64,000 bases of DNA from Camarhynchus parvulus (Eukaryota; Chordata; Aves; Passeriformes; Thraupidae), in contig NC_044591.1 in NCBI RefSeq assembly GCF_901933205.1, forward strand, positions 1,337,501 to 1,401,500, in the 5' to 3' direction. The translations under genes were made by a program, and so were the position numbers. The notes under the pieces were generated by a model. The model made no database searches and was not told the DNA's origin. It saw only the letters and a list, made by a program, of their open reading frames with translations. This document shows, one piece after another, positions 45,801-64,000 of the stretch; the first letter of the stretch is position 1; each line of letters begins with the position of its first letter.

Positions 45801-48800
45801 GTGTGCAGGGGGTACTTTAATTTCCAAGCAGAGCCACGTTTCAAGAGCTGCAGCTGAAGGACCCTAATTTTAAGGGGAGCCGGGGCTATTTTATGACCCC
45901 AAATCACCTGGGCTGCGCGGATTTTCAGACACGAGGATGCTCCCTCCCTCCCCAGACCCAAACCCTTCTGCTGTGGAGGCGTTTTCCACCCCGGGAATGA
46001 ACACGCGGAGGCGTTCAACCAGGAGTTTGGTGTTTATTTTATAGTTTTTTGTGGTTTTCATCGTCACCAGAGACCGACTGGGACCCGTTCCATGGGCAGC
46101 TCCCGGCCCTGGGTCCGGCAGGACGGAGGGTGGGCTGGACGTGGTGGACACGGGCTGGACACCACCTGGACACGGGCTGGACACCAGCACACCTGGGAGG
46201 GGGACGGTGGGGTCGGTTTTGGCACTAAAAAAAGGAAAACGGAGCAAATCCGCCGAGCTCAGAGGAGACTGGGTGGTTCTGGCTCTGGCTGAGGATGTTC
46301 TCAGGGCTCCTCCTGCCGTGGATTGGGTTCTCGAAGCGTTTCGCGGTCCCAAATCCACTGGTGGTGTCCAATTCCAGCCCCAGGGCCGGGAGCTGGGTCA
46401 TCCTCCGGCCTTTCCCCGTCTGGGGTCATCCAACAGCATCACCAGTCCAGTCCTTTCTGTTACAATGAGCTAATATACAGAATATAAAGCACGGTATTTA
46501 CACGGGGACGGTAACCGGGGCGTTCCCACACCATCAGTAGTTCATTGTCACGGGGATAAAAGGAACTCTCAGGTGACCTAAAGAGGAACCGACAAGAAGT
46601 GACACAGCAGGAGGGAAGAGGCATCGGTACCTCCCGCTCGAACACGATAAATAATAAATAATTTTTTTTTGGCAGAAGGTCGCTACATTTACTTTAACCG
46701 CAGGAAGGTGTTTTAGGGACTGGCTTGTGAGTTTTTTGGTGAAGCCAGGTTACACAAAGGAGCGTGTTTAGTGACTGGGGTTGGACCGCCCTCAAACCCT
46801 CTCCAATAAAACAGAAATTTGGGGTTTTGGGGGTGGCAGTCTGGGCAGCTCCCCGGGTTCGTGGCACCGTGGTGCTCTGGGCTGTGCTGCACAGAGATGA
46901 CACCGGTTTGAAGCCACCCCAGGGGGTGTTTTAGGCATTAACATCATCATTTCCCAAAAAGGGAGCTGGCCAGACCCACAAGCACCCCCTCGCCGAGTGC
47001 TTCACTGTTGGAGTGCCTCACATTAGGGGGGAACGGTGATTTCTGCAATCTGCAAACTGATTTCTGCTAACAAATACCCACACTTAAACACAATTTGTTG
47101 CTCCTTCAAAAGAGAAGCTTTGAAAGGCTCCTGCAAACGCAGAAGGGTCTGAGGACGCTGAACTGACACAAAAACAAACAGGAGGGAAGGCTCAGGTGTT
47201 TCCTCAGCGCTCTGCCGAGGGCCTGGCCAAGCCCTGAGTGCTCCCTGTGCAGGGAGAGGGGCTGGGGTCCCATTCCCAGGGAGAATTCCCAGGCAGAGCC
47301 CCCAGCCCCCCTCTGCTGTTATTCCCCCCAGGACACCGCCTGCTGCCTGCTTGGTCATTTTGTTTCTCCGTTAAAACTCACAGGGACACAAATGACATCC
47401 CACTAAAAACCCTGCAATCCACGTTTGGGTGGCAAGCCCAGAGGCCAAGAGCTCCAAAGGCTGTGTGCTCCCCTGCAGCCGAGCAGAAGGACAAAATCCC
47501 CAAAAGTCCTGAGGCCCAGGGTGGGAAATCCTCGCTGGGGTGTCCCTGCCTCGGGCAGGCGCTGGGATGTCTGAATTCAGCCAGGACAAACCACTCCTTC
47601 AACACTCGGCTCTAAAATGAAGCACTGCAAGGTGAAACCTCCCAGCTCTGCAGCTCTTCCAACACAAACATCCTTGCCCTGGCCCCAGAGCCAAGGGAAA
47701 CACCAGGAGCAGCTCTGGGAGCACCCACGGCCCTTCCGCAGCCAGCTCGTGTTTTTGCTGGCAGGAATGATCATGGCAAGGAAAATTAATATAATCTCAC
47801 TTTAGAAGCAGCTCTGGATGCATATTCAGGCACGATTCCCATCTGTTGTTCTGTTTTGTTGAGTTAATCCCAATTTCATCAGGTACAAATTTAATTTTTT
47901 ATTATCCAGGCTCTGTCCTGCCACGCTCCCGGGATCCAGGAGGTCCTGACCCTTTCCAGGAGCATCCTCCCAGCCAGGGGAAGGGAATAAAATCGCAGGA
48001 AAGGGAATAAAATCACAGCAACAGTTCTGCAGAGGCAGAAGAGATGCTGGAGCTGCAGCCTCCCCTGTGAGTGCTCCACAGCCAAAGCTGTCCTGGTTAT
48101 TCCCACACTGACTCCTGGAACCATCACAGAATTTGGGGGTCCCATGAGAGCAGGAGAGACTTGACAAGGGAACAGTTGCATCTGCCAAGAGAAATCTGTT
48201 TGCACTTTAAAAACCTCTGATAAAAATAGAATATATACTGTGTTTTTATAAATTACACATTTAGCGTAGATGAATTTCATTACATTCCCCACCCCAAACT
48301 TTTTTTTTAAAAAATTTTGCTTTTTTTCCTTGTGTGAACTAAGATGATCATCACTAAGTCTTTGAAAAACATGTTTGTACCACGTGATTCTTTAAAACAT
48401 TTGTACCACATTATTCTTTGGACATTTTTGAACAACATGCATCCACAAACTGCCATTTGTTTACTGAAAACATTTTTGTACAAACCCAGTTTAGGAATTT
48501 GATCTGTTATTACACTGCTAGCGAGCAAAAAAATTTGCTTCCTTGAAATCCCCTTTTAAAAAATGAGAAACGATGAGGAGGATTTTCTGACTGTAAATCT
48601 AAAAAAGTGTCAATATGACACCGCATTAAGAATAGAAAACAAAAATAAAGTATTTACAGCTTTACAAAGGAAAAAAGAAAGAGGTCATCAAAATCATTTC
48701 CAGCATTTTTACAATTAAATTCCTTTTTTTTTTCCTTTTTTTTTTTTTTTCCTCTGGCAAGCTTTGATCTGGTGCCACACACACGGAGCAGGAGCAGCAG

Positions 48801-49059
48801 CACGGCTGGACTTGGAACCAAGGACCTGCCAGAAACCCCCAAGGACCAACCCCAGCTGCCCCAAATGAAAATAAACCCCGACCCCGAGCTTGAAAACACC
48901 TTTTCTGCTTTAGAAATGGATTACACGTGGTTACACAAAGACACCGACACCATGGGAACCTCCACTGTCCTACACATCCCCCCGTGACGGTGAGCTCTGC
49001 ACCCTCTGCTACACCCACATCCCCCAGCCACCCCTCTGTGGGTGTCCCCCCCCCCACAC

Positions 49060-49735
49060 CCCAATTCCTGCTTGGGAATTCCCTCTGTGGCTGCTCCTAC
49101 CCATCCTACCCCCACCTTCCTGCTTGGGGTTCCCTAGCACCACTGTGGGTGCTCCTGCCCCCCACACCCCAATTCCTGATTGGGAATTCCCTCTGTGGCT
49201 GCTCCTGCCCACCCCACACCCCAATTCCTGCTTGGGAATTCCCTCTGTGGCTGCTCCTGCCCACCCCACACCCCAATTCCTGCTTGGGAATTCCCTCAGC
49301 ACCCACTGTGGGTGCTCCTGCCCACCCACCCCCCTTCCTGATATGGACATCCCTCTGTGGCTGCTCCTCCCCACCCCACACCCCAATTCCTGATATGGGA
49401 ATTCCCTCTGTGGCTGCTCCTGCCCACCCCACACCCCAATTCCTGCTTGGGAATTCCCTCTGTGTGTGTCCCTGCCCACCCCACACCCCAATTCTATATG
49501 GGAATTCCCTCTGTGGCTGCTCCTACCCATCCTCACCCCAATTTGCTAGCACCCACTGTGGGTGCTCCTGCCCACCCCACACCCCAATTCCTGCTTGGGA
49601 ATTCCCTCAGCACCCACTGTGGGTGCTCCTGCCCACCCCACACCCCAATTCCTGCTATGGGAATTCCCTCTGTGGCTGCTCCTGCCCACCCCACACCCCA
49701 ATTCCTGATATGGGAATTCCCTGCCCTCAGCACAA
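49060..49735. repeat. 45-60-bp minisatellite
   Basis: About 13 copies of CCCACACCCCAATTCCTGCT and GGGAATTCCCTCTGTGGCTG, plus CTCCTGCCCA. Each carries the palindrome GGGAATTCCC. Confidence 0.95.
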
Positions 49736-49929
49736 CAGCTCCTGCCTTTGGGAACACTCAGCCTTTTTCCTACCGGGACACTCACAGTTTTAATAAAAAA
49801 TAACAAACCCAGGGCAGAAGGGCAGCACAACCCCCACAGCTGCTGGGGCTGTGGGGCCAGGAGCGTTTCAGGGTGAGGGGGCCAGGGGCAGGGCCGGGAG
49901 GGGACAGGCAGGGCAGGGCTGGGAGCATT

Positions 49930-50745
49930 CCTGGGTGAAGGCAGAAACAGGGGCAGCCTCTGGGAGGGCAGAGCCCGCGGCAGCTCCAAGAGAGGATGAC
50001 CAGGAGGGCAGAACCAGGGGCAGCTCCAGGAGAGTTCCTGGGTGAGGGCACAGCCAGGAGCAGCTCTGGGAGCGTTCCTGGGATGAGAGGAGCCAGGGGC
50101 AGCTCCAGAAGGGAGCCAGGAGCAGCTCTGGGAGCGTTCCTGGGATGAGAGGAGCCAGGGGCAGCTCTGAGAGCGTTTCTGGGTGAGGGCAGAGCCAGGG
50201 ACAGTTCTGGGAGTGTTCCTGGGATAAGAGGAGCCAGGGGCAGCTCCAGAAGGGAGCCAGGAGCAGCTCTGGGAGCGTTTCTGGGTGAGGGCAGAACCAG
50301 GAGCAGCTCTGGGAGTGTTCCTGGGATGAGAGGAGCCAGGGGCAGCTCTGGGAGCGTTCCTGGGTGAGGGGAGAGCCAGGGGCTGCTCTGGGAGTGTTCC
50401 TGGGATGAGAGGAGCCAGGGGCAGCTCTGGGAGCGTTCCTGGGATGAGAGGAGCCAGGGGCAGCTCTGGGAGTGTTCCTGGGTGAGGGCAGAGCCAGGGG
50501 CTGCTCTGGGAGTGTTCCTGGGTGAGGGCAGAGCCAGGGGCTGCTCTGGGAGTGTTCCTGGGTGAGGGCAGAGCCAGGGGCTGCTCTGGGAGTGTTCCTG
50601 GGTGAGGGCAGAGCCAGGGGCTGCTCTGGGAGTGTTCCTGGGTGAGGGCAGAGCCAGGGGCTGCTCTGGGAGTGTTCCTGGGTGAGGGCAGAGCCAGGGG
50701 CTGCTCTGGGAGCGTTCCTGGGTGAGAAGACCCATGGGCAGCTCT
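49930..50745. repeat. 36-bp minisatellite
   Basis: About 22 copies of GTGTTCCTGGGTGAGGGCAG and AGCCAGGGGCTGCTCTGG; the last six (50480-50720) are almost identical, indicating recent expansion. Confidence 0.95.
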
Positions 50746-53201
50746 GGGAGCGTTCCCGGCAGGAAGGGAGCCAGGAAAGGAGCCGGGGCAGGCTCCAGGA
50801 GCTGATTCACTGTGCTGAGCAATGCCTGCCCCAGCCACTGAAGCATCACAGACATCCAGACTTGGCAGGCGCTTCCTCAGCCTCGGGAGAGGCTCCTCGG
50901 GAGCAGCTGAAGTTCAAAACCCTTCAAAACCCTTCGAACTGCTGATTTCAAACATGCGGTCCCAGCCCAAAAAATACCCCAAATCCCCACCCCACCCACC
51001 AGCTTGCAGCCCTAGTGAACATCACATTTACCACTTTGGCCACCTAAGAAACAACAGGAATGAGCACTTTGGAATGAGGTTTCTCTTCCAGAGAAAAGTT
51101 ATTTACAGGACAGACCAGGCTTTGGAAAGCCCCTGACCCCAGGAGCCAAGGAGTTGTCACCTACTCTGCACTGAGCATTGCCAGCAGTAAGGACACCACG
51201 GGAATATCCTTGGATCCACCACGGGAATATCCTTGGGCTTGGGCAGAATCCCTCAGCTGTGGCTCTGCACTCCGTGGATGCTGATGGATCAGCCTGGTCC
51301 CTCCTTCCCAGCCTGGAAAGCTCAGGGAGCTCCTCTGACCCACGCGGCCTCCAAGCCGCTCCGTGTCCAGGCAGGAGACGAGCTGACAGCCAGGCAGCAG
51401 CACAGCAGGGGAATCATTCCTGTGCCCACAGTTCCCCCAGGAACGCCCCAGGCCCTGCCCCTGTCCATGGCCATGCCAGACTGAGGGGTTCCAGCCAGGA
51501 ATGAGCCATTTTCCAGGACACCCATGCTCTCCATGGAACGGAGCAGCAGGATCTGCAGCTCCAGAGATCCAGAGGCTTGGGCATAGCGCTCTGGAAGCTC
51601 ACAGGAGTGGCCACTTTGCCTTTCCCTAACACTGAGAGGCTGCAGAAATCAGGATTTTCCCTGTCCAGCCCTAGCACTGCTCCTGCACAGCATCTCCTGG
51701 CAGGCAGAACAAACACATTTGGAATTTACTCTGAGTTCCAACCACTGCTTAACCCCACAGCTGGCTTTGGGCAGTATCAACTACGCTCTCAATCTTGGTT
51801 TAAAAACAAACATGAAGTTATTGGCTGAGGTTTATACCCTGTTTTTACCTGGCTGAGGTGCTACAATTCCCATTCTAACCGTGGGGCTGGAGTTTCCTCA
51901 GCCACCACCGTGTGATCTGTCTTTGATGCTGCTTCTCCTGGGTAAAAATGCAGGAAGATGGGCAAAGCCAAGGTCTTGCCACTTTCTCACAGAGAAAGCA
52001 CGTGGCTGTTCCTCCCCAGTTCGAGGGCAGCAGCACTTTGGGATTCAGTTTTCTAAAAGGGATGACAGCATTTCCCAGTGCTCAGCTTTCCCCAAGAACC
52101 GTGGTCAGGAGCTCTCCCAAAGTCCTGTCTCCAGCCTACACCTAGGTCAGTTCATCCTCATGCTTCACCTACACGTCATGGAAGCAGCATAAAATGGAGT
52201 TATCTCTCTGTCTGCAAAGGAAAATCTGCAAACACTAAAAAAAAAAAAAACAAACCCTGAAAAAAAGAGACAAACCAGGGCTGACTCCCCTCCTAACCCA
52301 ACCACTGGAAACAAAGGCATTGTGATACAACATTCCACCTCAAAAGAAGCTCTACAGACATCTAAGTGTGCAAATGTGGGTTTAGCTTTCCTTTTCCCAA
52401 GGGATAACTGTAGCCCAGCAGGGACCAAACATTCCATATAAATAAGGCGAGCTTTTTTTTTGTTTTTGCATAGAAGTTACTCAGTGATAGTCCCCCCCCA
52501 GTGACCCCTCCTGTGCCCCCTTGCTTTGCCACCGAGCTGAGTCCTGCTCCTCCAGCTCCTGGAGTCCAGAAGAAACCTTGGACACATCCCAAAGGCTCCC
52601 TCACCCCAAAAGGTGGGATGGAGAAAACCTTCTGAATTTTGCTACAAGCTGTCTCCAAACCCGCTGTTATTTTTAAACATTTGCAGTTCAATTTGGAGGC
52701 AATTCTTTTTTTTTTTCTTGTGCCAGACATTTGTAATTGCACCACAATTGTCTTGGTTTTGCTGCTCTTTTTGCCAATGTTGCTTTTGCCAATCAGTGCA
52801 GCAGCTCAATAAAACCAGCAGCTTATTGAAGTACCCAGAGCCTCTGCAGCACCATCCTCTGCTGCCAACCAGCTTTGGTTGTTTGTGGTTTGGTTTTTTT
52901 TTTAAATAATATATTTTATAAAAACACCTGCTATTAATATTCCACTGGAGCTCAAAGTGGCTCAGCTTGGGGCAAAGGCACAATTAAAACACCGTGTTTT
53001 CCTACAGGACTCTGCATTTATGGTTTGTAGAACAATAGAAATGTACAGCACCAATCCTTGGCTGGGAGGGGATGCGTGAGGAATGAGTCCTCAGAGTCCC
53101 TCTGCAGGGGCTCTCGAGTCTTTCACCTTTCCCCCAGCAATTGGTTTGGAATTTTTCTTCTCTCTCCATCTCCCCCTTGACTGGAATGCTCCCGCTTGCT
53201 A

Positions 53202-60645
<7,444 letters not shown>

Positions 60646-60649
60646 CAGG

Positions 60650-61250
60650 GCTGGAAGGAGAAAGACCTGAAAGGAACCAGGGCTGGAAGGAGAAAGAGCT
60701 GGAAGGAACCAGGGCTGGAGGGAACAAGAGCTGGAAGGAACCAGGGCTGGAGGGAACAAAAGCTGGAAGGAACCAGGGCTGGAGGGAACAAAAGCTGGAA
60801 GGAACCAGGGCTGGAGGGAACAAAAGCTGGAAGGAACAAGGGCTGAAGGAATCAGGGCTGGAAGGAACAAGGGATGGAAGGAACAAGGGCTGAAGGAATC
60901 AGGGCTGGAAGGAACAAGGGATGGAAGGAACAAGGGCTGAAGGAATCAGGGCTGGAAGGAAGCAGGGATGGAAGGAACCAAAGCTGGAAGGAACAAGGGC
61001 TGAAGGAATCAGGGATGGAAGGAACAAGAGCTGAAGGAACCAGGGCTGGAAGGAACCAGGGATTGAAGGAACCAGGGCTGAAAGGAACAAGAGCTGAAGG
61101 AATCAGGGCTGGAAGGAAGCAGGGATGGAAGGAAGCAGGGCTGGAAGGAACCAGGGATTGAAGGAACAAGAGCTGAAGGAATCATGGCTGGAAAGAACAA
61201 GAGATGGAAGGAGCCAAAGCTGGAAGGAACCAGGGCTGGAAGGAACAAGG
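60650..61250. repeat. IFFO2 upstream-intron minisatellite
   Basis: GGAAGGAACCAGGGCTGGA and GGAACAAGGGCTGAAGGAAT units, 19-21 bases, in alternating variants. Confidence 0.95.
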
Positions 61251-62370
61251 ATGAAAAGGCCGAGCCCCTGAGATGTGCAGAGCAGCACAGACACTGCTGC
61301 AGCCGCTGAGGGCAGAGCACAGGGCAGGAGTGGCCTCTCACACCCTTATCTGCCCTGCCCTTGTGCAATGAAGGAAAGTCACAGAGCTCACAGCAGTAGC
61401 TGCTCCTCGTGGTGGTTAAGGAGCCCTGACAAAGAGCTGGAATTTCTCCCTGAGCTGCCTGGATTCCAGGCTGATGCATTTTTATGGCTTTAGCTCACTT
61501 CCTCTGAGCTGATAACATCTCAGGGCTGATAACAGCCTGATGTTGTCCCGGGAGGCTGCAGAGCCTGGCAAGGGCCAGGAGGTTTGTCTGGATCAGCAGC
61601 ACTGTAAAAATGTCATTTTCAACACTTGGACACTCCTGATTGTGCCTTTTGCAATTCCACTTCTTCAAATTGTTCTCTTTTTCCAACATCTGTTGTGGTC
61701 AGAGAGCACAAAGGCTCCTGAGCTGACCTCACACAAAATCCACTTCAGTTCTGATTTTGTGCTACTTAATTCTTAAAAATCAAGTTCATTACAGCTAAAA
61801 AGCAGGTTGGTTTGTTTCTGTTAATGATACCAGCTCCTTGCTCTATTTCTAAGCTATTATTTTCTGCTTCACAAAGAGCCCAGGCCCATCCCCACCAACA
61901 TTTTCACCCCAGCTTGACAGAACAAGGCTCCTGTAGCACTTTGTGCCACGGGTAGTAGGACATGGAGATCAGAATTTCATTAGCAGCACCAAAACCAACT
62001 GGTGATCACCGGGCAGGTTTGGGAACAAAATTAAAACCTAAATCCATGACCAACCTAGCAGGTGCATTTAACTTCTTGCTTTTCTAAAAAATCCACACAC
62101 TGCTTGCTGCCACATTGAATTTAGCAGTGGAGAAGTAAAAAAAAAAAACCTGTATTTATTACACTGATTATTACTGAGGGCCTAAAGACACGTGAAAGGA
62201 GCCCTAACAAGGGGAATTATCAGAGGTTATCCCTCCCACACAGGGGATTCGGGCAGAAAGGAGGAGATGCTCCCCTGAAACAGAACTCCTGGCAGAGTCT
62301 GACAGCACAGGAGGAGCTGGTGGTGCTCAGACCCCCCAAAAACCCTGTCCTGCCCTGGCTGGGAAAGTGC
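61251..62370. other. Unique IFFO2 upstream-intron sequence
   Basis: AT-balanced and non-repetitive; no exon or element is recognised. Confidence 0.5.
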
Positions 62371-62374
62371 CACC

Positions 62375-62730
62375 ATGGTATTCTCTGAAAAATCCTCTTT
62401 GCCCAGGATTTTCTCCTGGGAAGCTGAGAGGCCTCAGAAAAGAATGAAAACAATAATTCTCTGATTGCTGGGAACGTGGTCTGGGGATTGTTTACCAACA
62501 GCTGCATCTTTGATTGGTTCCACGTGAATGGATTTTAATTAATGACCAATCACAGCCAGCTGTGTCATGAGCTTTCAGTGTCATTCTTGTTCAGCCTTCT
62601 GATGTATCATTTCTCTATAGCTTAGTATAGTTTTAGTATATAATTTCTTTTAATATGACATAATATCATAAAATATCAGCCTTCTGAGAACATGGAGGCA
62701 AATTCTCGTCTCTCACCTCGTCCTGGGGAC
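62375..62730 (+). mobile_element. Diverged solo LTR related to copies 1 and 2
   Basis: CTGAAAAATCCTCTTTGCCC, GAAGCTGAGAGGCCTCAG, TTTGATTGGTTCCACGTG, GACCAATCACAGCCAGCTG and CAGCCTTCTGA(TG) align in order with the LTRs at 4164 and 37934. It is more diverged. No clear target site duplication is visible. Confidence 0.8.
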
Positions 62731-62879
62731 CTCACAGCATCACAGGGAAGCTCTGGGAGTTCTGCTGTCCCTGCAGGGGCTGCCAGGGGACACCCCCATC
62801 CCCTGGGCTGCTGCCGGGGCCTTTTCTCTGCTCTCCCAAAAGACAACAGCACAGAGCCCAAAAAGCCTCACCAGGCTAC

Positions 62880-63710
62880 ACTTGTGGATATTTTGGGGGG
62901 TTTTAGGAGTATTTTGGGAGGTTTTGGGGGTCCCCACCTGCGTTTTGAGGCTCCCAAGATGGAATTTAGGAATATTTGGGAGTATTTGAAGGGATTTGAG
63001 GAATATTTTGGGGGGTTTGGGGGGTTCCCACCTGCGTTTTGAGGCTCCCAGGGTGGAATTTGGGGACATTTGTGGGTGTTTGAGAAGGGTTTTGGGGGTC
63101 CCAGGAGATCCCAGGCTGGGGTTATGGGATATTTGGGGCTATTTGGGGATATCTGGGGGTATTTGAGGAATATTGTGGGGAGGTTTTGGGGGTCCCCACC
63201 TGCGTTTTGAGGCTCCCAGAGTGGAATTTAGGAATATTTGGGACTATTTGAAGGGATTTGAGGAGTATTTTGGGGGGTTTTGGGGGTCCCCGGAGCCCAG
63301 GCTGGGGTTTGGGATTGGGGATGGGGTTTTGAGGAGATTTTGGGGGTGGGGAGTTAGGCTCCCAGGGTGGAATAATTTGGGGGTATTTGAAGGAATCTGA
63401 AAAGTATTTTGGGGGGTTTTGGGGGTTCCTACCTGTGTTTTGAGGCTGCCAGGGTGGAATTTGGGGACATTTGTGGGTGTTTGAGAAGGATTTTGGGAGG
63501 TTTTGGGCGTCCCAGGAGATCCCAGGCTGGGGTTAGGGGGATATTTGGGGCTATTTGGGGATATCTGGGGGTATTTGAGGAGTATTTTGGGGGATTTTGG
63601 GGGTCCCCACCTGCGTTTTGAGGCTCCCTGGAGGTTTGGGGGTCCCAGGGTGGGGTTAGGGGATATTTTGGGGTGTTTTAGGGGTATTTGGGGGGGTTGG
63701 GGGTCCCTAG
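62880..63710. repeat. Large-unit G/T-rich tandem repeat at the right edge
   Basis: Blocks of 100-300 bases share TTTTGGGGGTCCCCACCTGC, GTTTTGAGGCTCCCAGGGTG and GAATTTGGGGACATTTGTGG, built from shorter ATTTGGGGATATTTGG-like units. Five copies of CCCACCTGCGTTTTGAGGC (one CCTGTG) are seen. Confidence 0.9.
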
Positions 63711-64000
63711 CCTGGCCCTGATGGCAGAAGGGGACACAAGGCACAGCTCCAGCCACCTCCCTGAACTGCTCAGACAGCACCACGGGCTCACAGTCCCTCC
63801 TGGGCTGCTCCAAACTTCCTGCCTGGGAGCAATGTGGTTTGGGGTGAAGCTTCAGGCAAAATAAACTCCAGTTCTCCCGGGGTGGGAGACTGCACTTTGC
63901 AGCAACAGCTGACAACACCAACACTCCTGACATCTGTAAATTGTTGGCCACTGATCTTCCAGACACATGCACCACTCCCATTTGCCTGCAGCCCAACTGA

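Larger units (their letters stand above)
46033..53201 (-). other. IFFO2: Probable long IFFO2 3' untranslated/downstream region
   Basis: No exon is recognised in this 7.2 kb on either strand. Minus-strand AATAAA hexamers occur at 47903-47898 and 46038-46033. 47800-48720 and 50800-53200 are AT-balanced, non-repetitive and contain long A or T runs, resembling vertebrate 3' UTR. They are interrupted by minisatellites at 49060-49740 and 49930-50745. The end of the transcript is inference. Confidence 0.4.

Noticed and set aside
63720..63996. Possible IFFO2 exon on the minus strand (frame containing DCEPVVLSEQFREVAG)
   Set aside because: About 80 residues of complex sequence, but no resemblance to the intermediate filament rod that I recognise and no convincing AG/GT pair framing it.

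Overview
The window looks like avian, probably songbird, nuclear DNA from a small GC-rich chromosome. The evidence is split vertebrate genes with GT-AG introns, CR1 LINE 3' ends on both strands, several solo retroviral-type LTRs, and an extreme load of minisatellites and pentanucleotide arrays. There is no sign of bacterial gene organisation. Nearly all long open frames in the window are translations of tandem repeats and are not genes.

Two genes are supported, both on the minus strand. ALDH4A1 (mitochondrial delta-1-pyrroline-5-carboxylate dehydrogenase) is complete. Fifteen coding exons run from the ATG at 45250 to the stop ending at 19313. Every junction has GT/AG ends, every phase closes, and the joined product is 554 residues (about 563 in human). 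IFFO2 (intermediate filament family orphan 2) is partial. Its last four coding exons (60230-60110, 56334-56245, 55477-55347, 53307-53202) encode about 148 C-terminal residues; the upstream exons lie beyond the right edge. The order IFFO2-ALDH4A1 matches the arrangement next to PAX7 on human 1p36.

Layout: 1-19312 is intergenic or downstream of ALDH4A1. It consists mostly of minisatellite blocks separated by short unique islands, one solo LTR and three CR1 fragments. 19313-45250 is ALDH4A1, with introns packed with tandem arrays, a 1.75-kb AT-rich tract, CR1 and LTRs. 45250-45800 is a CpG-rich promoter. About 46033-53201 is the probable long 3' UTR or downstream region of IFFO2. 53202-60230 holds the IFFO2 exons, and 60231-64000 is an upstream IFFO2 intron.

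The most unusual signal is that several minisatellites in these two genes are copies of exon-intron junctions. The 6.2-kb ALDH4A1 intron 12 appears to be built from two arrays. One descends from the exon 13 splice acceptor plus the first coding bases; the other descends from the exon 12 coding end plus splice donor. Smaller cases sit at the exon 11 donor, the exon 8 acceptor and an IFFO2 acceptor. The transcript should therefore carry dozens of decoy splice sites that keep fragments of coding sense.
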